Assembly: GCA_007127595.1 (NCBI GenBank)
Contig: SKZA01000374.1
Location: 1-5,037 of the forward strand
Origin: Kiritimatiellia bacterium
GTDB lineage: Bacteria > Verrucomicrobiota > Kiritimatiellia > SLAD01
DNA length: 5,037 nucleotides
Direction: 5' to 3'
The position numbers were made by a program, and so were the translations under genes. The notes beneath the pieces were generated by a model. It was not told where the DNA came from. It ran no database searches and saw only the letters and a list, made by a program, of their open reading frames with translations. This document shows positions 1-5,037 of this stretch, one piece after another; positions within the stretch are counted from its first letter, which is position 1; every line of letters starts with the position of its first letter.

Positions 1-1062
1 GACCGGGACTTCAAACTGGCCACGACGGAAGCGAATCAACGCATTACGCGGTTTGCCAAGGCCGGTCAACGCAACGACTGGACGATCTCAAGTCCCAAAG
101 GCGGCCTGCTTGGCGAGCAATTTGTGCCCTATGACCGTGTGGGGGCGTACATCCCCGGCGGAACCGCGCCCTTGGCGTCGACCGCGCTGATGACCGTAAC
201 GCTGGCTCGCGTCGCGGGTGTGCCCGAGATTGTCGCGTGTACGCCCGCCGACAAGAAAGGCAAAGTGAATCCGCACCTTCTCTTCGCCCTGGATCTGGCG
301 GGTGCGACGGAAATCTATCGGGTAGGTGGCATCCAGGCCATCGGCGCGATGGCGTACGGCTCGAAAACGATTCGACCCGTACAGAAGATCGTCGGGCCGG
401 GCGGCCCGTATGTGACCGCCGCCAAGCGTTTGGTATACGGACAGGTCGCCCTCGACTCCGTGGCCGGGCCGAGTGAGATCGCCATCCTGGCCGATGACTC
501 CGCTTCGCCGGTGCATGTGGCCGCCGATCTCTTGTCACAGGCCGAACACGGGACCGGCCAGGAAAAAGTATTGTTGGTTACGTCATCCTCGCGATTGGCG
601 GAACGGGTGGAAAAGGAATTGCTCCGACAGGCCGATAGCTTGTCGCGAAAAGATGCGGTGCATGAAGTGCTGCGTGAAGGCGCCTTGATCGTCGTGGTGG
701 AGACGCTTGAACACGGCATGGACCTCATCAACCGCTTCGCACCGGAACACCTTGAATTGCTCGTACATCAACCGCGCGCATGGTTGAAGAAAGTACGGTG
801 TGCGGGCGCCGTCTTCGTGGGACCATGGACGCCGGAATGTGCGGGCGACTATGTGGCGGGCCCCAGCCACGTGTTACCGACGGGCGGATCGGCCGCGCTC
901 TTCTCGGGCCTGACGGTGGACGACTTTCGTCGGCGCACCAGCGTGGTGTCGTTTACCAGCGCTGACTTGAAGGCGGCCATGCACGTCATCGAAGCCTTTG
1001 GGCGTATCGAAGGTTTGGACGGACACGTCCGGTCCGCACAGGCGCGATTCGGGCCCATCTGA
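1..1062 (+). CDS. hisD: Histidinol dehydrogenase (5'-truncated by window edge)
   Basis: This enzyme catalyses the last two steps of histidine synthesis in the cytoplasm: NAD-dependent, zinc-dependent oxidation of L-histidinol through the aldehyde to L-histidine. The reading frame is open from base 1 to the TGA at 1060-1062, giving 353 codons. The family is usually about 430 residues, so roughly 80 N-terminal residues lie outside the window. Visible motifs, numbered from the first codon here, are DRVGAYIPGG (about 45-54), GPGGPYV (132-138), AGPSEIAILADD (155-166), SQAEHG (179-184), APEHLEL (247-253), GDYVAGPSHVLPTGG (282-296) and EGLDGHVRSAQAR (337-349). Mapped to E. coli HisD, the zinc ligands Q259, H262, D360 and H419 correspond to Q180, H183, D283 and H342; the catalytic E326-H327 pair corresponds to E249-H250. 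The 33- and 59-residue spacings to and from the Asp ligand are exact. All key residues are present, so the enzyme should be active. hisC follows 186 bases downstream. Confidence 0.97.
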   Translation, partial: DRDFKLATTEANQRITRFAKAGQRNDWTISSPKGGLLGEQFVPYDRVGAYIPGGTAPLASTALMTVTLARVAGVPEIVACTPADKKGKVNPHLLFALDLAGATEIYRVGGIQAIGAMAYGSKTIRPVQKIVGPGGPYVTAAKRLVYGQVALDSVAGPSEIAILADDSASPVHVAADLLSQAEHGTGQEKVLLVTSSSRLAERVEKELLRQADSLSRKDAVHEVLREGALIVVVETLEHGMDLINRFAPEHLELLVHQPRAWLKKVRCAGAVFVGPWTPECAGDYVAGPSHVLPTGGSAALFSGLTVDDFRRRTSVVSFTSADLKAAMHVIEAFGRIEGLDGHVRSAQARFGPI

Positions 1063-1084
1063 CAGCTCTTTGGCGGGACCGAAT

Positions 1085-1109
1085 GCTCCCTGCTGGAGCA
1101 GGGAGCTAC
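1085..1109 (-). repeat. REP-like unit, left arm (GTAG plus hairpin)
   Basis: On the minus strand GTAG (1109-1106) leads into a stem formed by 1085-1094 and 1097-1106, ten Watson-Crick pairs around a central GG. The last G of GTAG doubles as the first base of the stem. It lies 22 bases after the hisD stop codon and could protect the 3' end of a processed hisD transcript. Confidence 0.65.
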
Positions 1110-1139
1110 GAGGAACAGACCACGGTTGTTTGCGGTTTC

Positions 1140-1164
1140 GTAGCGCCCTGCTCCAGCAGGGCGT
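1140..1164 (+). repeat. REP-like unit, right arm (GTAG plus hairpin)
   Basis: GTAG (1140-1143) leads into a stem formed by 1143-1152 and 1155-1164: nine Watson-Crick pairs plus one closing G-T pair, around a central CC. It is the inverted partner of the 1085-1109 unit. Compared with that unit, the pair just outside the core is G-C rather than T-A, with both sides changed together. Confidence 0.65.
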
Positions 1165-1248
1165 CTTCCGGTCGCCGCTGAAACGCAACGGAAAAGGAAA
1201 CGGGGCTGGGGATTGATTATTTCCCGATCAGAACTGGAAATTGGCACG

Positions 1249-2283
1249 ATGAACACACGCATTCGAGAAAGGGTCGCGCGCCTGGCTGCTTACATCCCCG
1301 GCGAACAGCCGTCGGACCCTTCCGTCATCAAGCTCAATACCAACGAAAATCCCTACCCGCCATCACCAAAAGTGTTCGAGGCGATCCAACGGGTGACGGC
1401 CGACATGCTGCGTCTTTATCCCGATCCCGTATGCCGTCGATTGCGCGAATCCATCGCTCAGTTTCATGGGTGCGATCCGGAACAGGTCTTCTGCGGGAAT
1501 GGATCGGACGAGATCCTTGCCCTATGCATCCGGGCCTATGTCGAGCGGCACGGAAAGATCGGTTACTTTGATCCATCCTATTCGCTGTATCCCGTTTTGG
1601 CGGACGTCGCCGACGTCGGAGTGGCGCCGATTCCGCTTGAACCCGATTTCACCTGTCCGATCCCGCCGAATCGGTATGATGTACCGCTCTTCTTCTGGAC
1701 CAACCCGAACGCACCGACCAGCCTGCTGGCGCCGAAGGAAATGATTCGGGACTACGCCGAGCGGTCGGAGGGCGTGGTGGTCGTGGACGAGGCGTATGTG
1801 GATTTTGCATCGCAGGACTGTGTGGAGCTGGCCTTGTCTCTGCCGAATGTGCTCATCACGCGCACCCTCTCAAAATCCTATTCGTTGGCCGGAATCCGGC
1901 TCGGTTACGCCATCGGCGACAGGGAACTCATCGCCGCGCTTTTCAAAATCAAGGACGCGTACAACGTCAATCTTCTCACACAGGAAATTGCGCGCGCGGC
2001 GATCGCAGACCAGCCGCACATGCAAGAGAACGCGCGTCGCATTATTGCGACGCGTGACCGCGTCGTCCGCGACTTACGCGCACGGGGCGTTGAGGTATAT
2101 GATTCCCAGGCCAACTTTGTATGGGCTCGACCCGCGCGGGGCACGGCACATGAACTGTTCGAGCTGTTGCGGGCGCGTAATATTCTCGTGCGATATTTTA
2201 CCGCGCCGCGCACAGCGAACCATTTGCGCATTACGGTCGGGACGGACGGGCAGATGGACGCGCTGTTAGCCGCGTGGGAGTAG
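1249..2283 (+). CDS. hisC: Histidinol-phosphate aminotransferase
   Basis: HisC is a cytoplasmic fold-type I PLP enzyme that transfers an amino group from glutamate to imidazole acetol phosphate, giving L-histidinol phosphate. With ATG at 1249 the protein has 344 residues, close to the usual 350-360. Motifs in order: KLNTNENPYPPSP (28-40), YPDPVCRRLR (57-66), FCGNGSDEIL (81-90), TNPNAPTS (151-158), VVVDEAYVDF (177-186), TRTLSKSYSLAGIRLGY (204-220) and LRITVGT (326-332). Inferred PLP-site residues are N154, D180, Y183, the Schiff-base lysine K209 and R217, with R327 binding substrate carboxylate or phosphate. The usual NPN.PTG loop reads NPNAPTS, a conservative departure. The frame extends back to a TTG at 1213, but the family N-terminus fits 1249 better; only a weak GGA (1236-1238) precedes that ATG. 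The REP-like doublet separates it from hisD. The TIGR02757 gene follows after 8 bases, suggesting one transcript. Confidence 0.96.
   Translation: MNTRIRERVARLAAYIPGEQPSDPSVIKLNTNENPYPPSPKVFEAIQRVTADMLRLYPDPVCRRLRESIAQFHGCDPEQVFCGNGSDEILALCIRAYVERHGKIGYFDPSYSLYPVLADVADVGVAPIPLEPDFTCPIPPNRYDVPLFFWTNPNAPTSLLAPKEMIRDYAERSEGVVVVDEAYVDFASQDCVELALSLPNVLITRTLSKSYSLAGIRLGYAIGDRELIAALFKIKDAYNVNLLTQEIARAAIADQPHMQENARRIIATRDRVVRDLRARGVEVYDSQANFVWARPARGTAHELFELLRARNILVRYFTAPRTANHLRITVGTDGQMDALLAAWE
2276..2280 (+). promoter_or_regulatory. Shine-Dalgarno-like GGGAG inside the end of hisC
   Basis: GGGAG forms the last sense codons of hisC and sits 11 bases before ATG 2292, slightly far but usable. It supports ATG 2292 over the in-frame GTG at 2274, which this motif could not serve, and it would couple translation of the downstream gene to hisC. 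Confidence 0.4.
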
Positions 2284-2291
2284 ACTGCCGC

Positions 2292-3107
2292 ATGAAGGCG
2301 TTGCGTCAACGCGCCCTGTTGGATCACTTGTACGCCTGTTACAATCGCCGCGACTATGTGCGTCCCGATCCTGTCGAGACCTTGTACCCGTGGCCGGACG
2401 TGCGCGATCGGGAAATCGTCGGTCTTATCGCCGCCGGACTCGCCTTCGGCGGGGTGGGGCAGATTCTCAAAAGTATCGATGCCGTTATCCATATCTTCGA
2501 AGGGCGCCCGCGCGCATCTCTCGAGGCGGCCTCGCGGCGGGATCTTATGCGCCTTCTGCGCGGTTTCCGTCACCGCTGGGTGGACGAACGGGATATGACG
2601 AATTTCCTCTGGGCGGTGCGCGCGACCGTTCGCGAGCACGGTTCCCTGGAGACGGCCCTGTCGACGGACGACACCGATGAACAGGATGTTCTGCCCGCCC
2701 TTGTGAAATGGGTTGAGCGAATCCGGAAATGCGGCCGGTTGGACCGTAATCCGTTGTTACCCGATCCCTCGGGCGCGAGCGCATGCAAACGCCTGCACCT
2801 CTATCTGCGGTGGATGGTGCGTAAGGACGCGATCGATCCGGGCGGTTGGACTCGTGTAGCGCCCGCGCAGTTGATTATTCCGTTGGACACCCATATGCAT
2901 CGCATTGCGCGCGAAATGCGGCTCACGCGCCGCAAACAGGCCGACCTCAAAACCGCACGCGAGATTACGCGTAAGTTCAAGCGCCTCTGTCCGCATGATC
3001 CGGTGCGGTACGACTTCGTCCTCACGCGCTTCGGCATCCGTAAACTCGATCACCGTGAGGACTTCGCTCGTCGATTCCGCTGTGCAATGGTGCATCCGTC
3101 ATCATGA
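2292..3107 (+). CDS. TIGR02757 / DUF2400 family protein, unknown function
   Basis: From ATG 2292 this encodes 271 residues, normal for the family, and ends at TGA 3105-3107. The assignment rests on the ordered family signatures: PDPVETLYPW (25-34), DREIVGLIAAGLAFGGVGQILKSI (39-62), LLRGFRHRW (88-96), NPLLPDPSGASACKRLHLYLRWMVRKD (153-179), IDPGGW (181-186), LIIPLDTHMHRIAREM (194-209), LTRRKQADLKTAREIT (211-226) and PHDPVRYDFVLTRFGI (234-249). No signal peptide or membrane segment is apparent, so it is probably cytoplasmic. The family has no established biochemical role that I know of. The PLDTH segment and the helical region before it resemble helix-hairpin-helix DNA glycosylases (inference; see findings). 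A basic tail of about 20 residues follows the conserved core. An upstream in-frame GTG at 2274 would overlap hisC, but ATG 2292 is preferred. The close spacing implies co-transcription with hisC, although no histidine role is known. Confidence 0.93.
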   Translation: MKALRQRALLDHLYACYNRRDYVRPDPVETLYPWPDVRDREIVGLIAAGLAFGGVGQILKSIDAVIHIFEGRPRASLEAASRRDLMRLLRGFRHRWVDERDMTNFLWAVRATVREHGSLETALSTDDTDEQDVLPALVKWVERIRKCGRLDRNPLLPDPSGASACKRLHLYLRWMVRKDAIDPGGWTRVAPAQLIIPLDTHMHRIAREMRLTRRKQADLKTAREITRKFKRLCPHDPVRYDFVLTRFGIRKLDHREDFARRFRCAMVHPSS

Positions 3108-3247
3108 AGCAGCAAATTCAGCCCGTCTGACTTGTTACGTCGTACGGTTCGCGCACTTTATAACGTGAGATTCTGGAAAGGGATACGTCCGTTCACAATG
3201 CGTCACTACCTGCGTTTGGCATACGCGGAATTCGGTTCGCGGAAAAG

Positions 3248-3289
3248 ATGTGCTTGAAATGGATCACGCTGGATGACGTAATTTCGTGA
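3248..3289 (+). promoter_or_regulatory. Possible 13-codon leader ORF coupled to cas3
   Basis: ATG 3248 opens a frame encoding MCLKWITLDDVIS, with TGA at 3287-3289, one base before the cas3 ATG. GGAAAAG lies directly upstream (3241-3247), though the GGA is closer to the start than ideal. The 20 bases before cas3 have no Shine-Dalgarno motif at a normal distance, so stop-start reinitiation is conceivable. A frame this short can easily arise by chance. Confidence 0.22.
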
Positions 3290-3290
3290 T
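3263..3290. repeat. Short inverted repeat abutting the cas3 start
   Basis: ATCACG (3263-3268) and CGTGAT (3285-3290) are perfect 6-base inverted copies with 16 bases between them; the right half touches the cas3 ATG. This could be an operator half-site pair or a weak RNA stem occluding initiation. Six bases is within what chance can produce, so this is only a candidate. Confidence 0.25.
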
Positions 3291-5037
3291 ATGGACGAAA
3301 GGACATGCCGCCCAAACACGCCCGCCTGTGTTTATTCGTATTATGCCCACTCGCTGCCGGGCAAGCCGCCCGATCAATGGCAGCCGCTAGACGAACACCT
3401 AAATAATGTGGCCAACCTTGCAGGTGAATTTGCCGCCAAGTTTGACGCCGAGGACTGGGCGCGCGTGTCGGGTTTGCTCCACGATATAGGCAAATCAAGC
3501 CTGAAGTTTCAGGACTATCTCCGGTCTCACGAAGAGGCGTCCGCCGAAACGGAATCCGGGCGTGTTGATCACTCCACGGCGGGGGCACAGTGTGCGGTGG
3601 CAGCGTTGCCGATAATTGGCCACTTACTCGCTTATATTGTAGCGGGACACCATTCCGGACTTCTGGATGGGCGCGCTGTCGGCGCTTGTCAGGAGAATCG
3701 ACTAAAGAAGGAGATTTCTCGCTGGGATAATGATGCTCTGCCCCCAATTCAATGGACTGATCTGACCTTGCCAAGTTCTGTCAGGGGCGCATTGGGTAAT
3801 CCTCGCGATCCATTTGTCATCGCATTCTTTGTTAGAATGGTATTCTCCACTTTGGTGGACGCCGACTTTTTGGACACCGAAGCATTTATGGAACCTTGTC
3901 GTCAATCGGGCAGGGGGGCGTATCCAAACATTGCAACGCTCCATGCTCGATTTATCCGATCATTGGAGCGATTTGATCGCGAGACCGAAGATTTGCCGAT
4001 AAACTCCTTGAGAAAACAGATCCGCGAATGGTGCGAACAGGCGTCCGATCTTTCTCCCGGATTCTTTTCCTTGTCCGTGCCTACAGGCGGGGGAAAGACA
4101 CTTTCTTCGATGGCCTTTGCGATGCGCCATTCGGTGAGACATGGGTTGGGACGCGTAATCTATGTTGCACCGTTTACGAGCATCATTGAGCAGAATGCGG
4201 ATGTCTTTCGCAATCATTTAGGCGCTGATGCGGTGTTGGAGCATCATAGCAACCTTGATCCCCGGCGCGAATCCACGGCGGCCCGATTGGCGGCGGAGAA
4301 TTGGGACGCTCCCGTTATTGTTACTACGTCCGTTCAGTTCTATGAATCATTGTACGGAAACAGAACATCGGCATGTCGCAAGCTTCATCGTATTGCAGGG
4401 AGCGTGATCATATTGGACGAAGCCCAAACGATACCGGTTGACTATCTGCAACCGTGTCTGCGAGCCCTGCGTGAACTGGTGAGTCATTATGGCTGCACCG
4501 TCGTGCTTTGCACGGCAACGCAACCGGCGATCACAAAGCGGGAGAACTTTAGTATCGGATTGGAGGGAGTCCGAGAGATCATTCCCAGTCCGGACGAGTT
4601 GTTCAAACAATTGAGACGTGTGCGGGTGATCGACATGGGGCCGCTATCCGACGATGACCTACTGGATCGCATGCTGGGACAGAAGCAATCTCTTTGTATC
4701 GTAAATACGACCAAACATGCGCGTATGCTGTATGAGGCACTGGGCGCCGACATTGGACACTTTCATTTAAGTGCACGGATGTGTCCGGTCCACCGTCGAT
4801 TAAGGTTATGGCAAATACGTCGGGCTTTGATAACGGGTCGCGTATGCCGATTGGTCAGTACACAGGTTGTCGAGGCTGGAGTGGATATAACTTCAGCCTG
4901 CCTTGTTACAGAGCTGGCACCCTGGTCCAGCATGGTGCAGCGCTTTGGACGCTGTAATCGTTATGGGGAGACCCAGGAGGCCAGGGTTTACTGGGTAGAC
5001 CTTTCTGAAAAAGGCTTTATGCCCTATGAAGCCGGAC
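3291..5037 (+). CDS. cas3: CRISPR-associated nuclease/helicase Cas3, type I (3'-truncated by window edge)
   Basis: Cas3 is recruited by the type I Cascade complex and degrades target DNA using an HD nuclease and an ATP-driven 3'-5' helicase. The frame is open from ATG 3291 to the window end: 582 codons of a protein usually 700-900 long. The HD domain (about 15-195) has AHS (H20), DEHL (H36), LLHDIGK (H64, D65, K68), DHS (H94), GHHSG (H120, H121) and VDAD (D190). These match the metal-site residues of Thermobifida fusca Cas3, so the nuclease looks intact. The helicase has Walker A SVPTGGGKT (262-270), APFTSIIEQN (293-302), the DEAQ box (376-379), CTATQP (407-412), STQVVEAGVDI (523-533) and QRFGRCNR (550-557). 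The remaining C-terminal part is outside the window. TAA at 3279-3281 and the early conserved AHSLPG fix the start near 3291. GC is lower than in the his genes. Subtype (I-C or I-G/I-U) cannot be settled here. Confidence 0.96.
   Translation, partial: MDERTCRPNTPACVYSYYAHSLPGKPPDQWQPLDEHLNNVANLAGEFAAKFDAEDWARVSGLLHDIGKSSLKFQDYLRSHEEASAETESGRVDHSTAGAQCAVAALPIIGHLLAYIVAGHHSGLLDGRAVGACQENRLKKEISRWDNDALPPIQWTDLTLPSSVRGALGNPRDPFVIAFFVRMVFSTLVDADFLDTEAFMEPCRQSGRGAYPNIATLHARFIRSLERFDRETEDLPINSLRKQIREWCEQASDLSPGFFSLSVPTGGGKTLSSMAFAMRHSVRHGLGRVIYVAPFTSIIEQNADVFRNHLGADAVLEHHSNLDPRRESTAARLAAENWDAPVIVTTSVQFYESLYGNRTSACRKLHRIAGSVIILDEAQTIPVDYLQPCLRALRELVSHYGCTVVLCTATQPAITKRENFSIGLEGVREIIPSPDELFKQLRRVRVIDMGPLSDDDLLDRMLGQKQSLCIVNTTKHARMLYEALGADIGHFHLSARMCPVHRRLRLWQIRRALITGRVCRLVSTQVVEAGVDITSACLVTELAPWSSMVQRFGRCNRYGETQEARVYWVDLSEKGFMPYEAG

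Larger units (their letters stand above)
1085..1164. repeat. Inverted pair of REP-like hairpins (REPIN/BIME-type doublet)
   Basis: Two nearly identical palindromic elements face each other in the hisD-hisC gap. Bases 1085-1113 are the imperfect reverse complement of 1136-1164, with about 22 bases between them. The shared 16-base core, CCCTGCTGGAGCAGGG at 1088-1103 and its complement at 1146-1161, is perfect, and pairing continues through CTACGA/TCGTAG. Each arm also folds on itself into a 10-pair stem with a very tight loop. The arms differ at the base pair just outside the core (T-A in the left hairpin, G-C in the right), a compensated change that preserves both hairpins. Each element has GTAG at the 5' foot of its stem, the hallmark tetranucleotide of REP sequences mobilised by RAYT (Y1 tyrosine) transposases. 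Neither hairpin has a following T-tract, so a simple intrinsic terminator is unlikely. A single locus cannot prove that this is a genome-wide repeat. Confidence 0.72.
3108..3290. other. Intergenic spacer between the TIGR02757 gene and cas3
   Basis: This 183-base stretch is lower in GC than the his block and contains no recognisable large gene, RNA gene, CRISPR repeat or clear intrinsic terminator. A poor promoter candidate is TTACGT (3135-3140) and TATAAC (3159-3164), separated by 18 bases; it may drive cas3 but matches the consensus weakly. A 19-codon frame (3198-3257) has no good ribosome binding site and I do not call it. In-frame TAA at 3279-3281 blocks any upstream extension of cas3. This is the probable junction between the housekeeping block and the CRISPR-Cas locus. 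Confidence 0.5.

Noticed and set aside
389..406. GC-rich perfect hairpin (CGGGCC...GGCCCG)
   Set aside because: It encodes the conserved GPGGPY segment of HisD and has no T-tract; a by-product of Gly/Pro codons, not a terminator.
1085..1164. Hairpins read as an intrinsic terminator of hisD
   Set aside because: No run of T follows either stem, and the GTAG feet with inverted duplication fit a REP doublet better.
1213..1248. TTG 1213 as the hisC start
   Set aside because: It would add 12 residues with no match to the usual HisC N-terminus, and TTG is a rare start; ATG 1249 fits the family.
1905..2639. 244-codon open frame on the minus strand
   Set aside because: It spans the end of hisC and the start of the TIGR02757 gene, both clearly coding on +; no family motif is seen in it.
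3198..3257. 19-codon ORF upstream of cas3
   Set aside because: The purine-rich stretch before it is about 14 bases from the ATG, and neither its sequence nor its position suggests a function.
3108..3290. CRISPR repeat or leader next to cas3
   Set aside because: No direct repeat of 25-40 bases or regular spacing is visible here or elsewhere in the window.
3193..3774. 193-codon open frame on the minus strand
   Set aside because: It lies mostly opposite the HD domain of cas3, whose catalytic residues are intact in the + frame; the minus translation shows no recognisable domain and is arginine/proline-rich, as expected of a shadow frame.

Overview
The window is bacterial DNA, moderately GC-rich on its left side. 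It holds two histidine biosynthesis genes, an uncharacterised conserved gene and the first part of a type I CRISPR-Cas effector gene, all on the + strand. No ribosomal, tRNA or other clear taxonomic marker is present, so I do not name a phylum.

Layout: (1) 1-1062, the last ~353 codons of hisD (histidinol dehydrogenase), cut by the left edge. (2) 1063-1248, a 186-base gap dominated by two inverted GTAG-plus-hairpin elements facing each other, the architecture of a REP doublet (REPIN/BIME). (3) 1249-2283, complete hisC (histidinol-phosphate aminotransferase). (4) 2292-3107, a complete TIGR02757/DUF2400 family gene starting 8 bases after the hisC stop and probably co-transcribed with it. (5) 3108-3290, a 183-base lower-GC spacer with no convincing large gene; it has a possible 13-codon leader ORF and a short inverted repeat abutting the next gene. 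(6) 3291-5037, the first 582 codons of cas3 (HD nuclease fused to a superfamily 2 helicase), running off the right edge.

How the parts fit: HisD and HisC act late in histidine synthesis; HisC makes histidinol phosphate and HisD oxidises histidinol to histidine. The TIGR02757 protein has no assigned function, but its conserved core resembles a helix-hairpin-helix DNA glycosylase. Cas3 is the target-degrading enzyme of type I CRISPR immunity. Here it appears to open a cas locus whose Cascade genes and array lie beyond the right edge. Base composition falls clearly from the his block to cas3 (38/60 G+C at 1681-1740 against 26/60 at 4681-4740, counted by hand). This suggests that a defence module is joined to a housekeeping block near 3108-3290.

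I found no clear new system. The points most worth a second look are the REP-like doublet inside the his block, the glycosylase-like motifs in the TIGR02757 protein, the mixed subtype signals in Cas3, and the way cas3 translation may be initiated.
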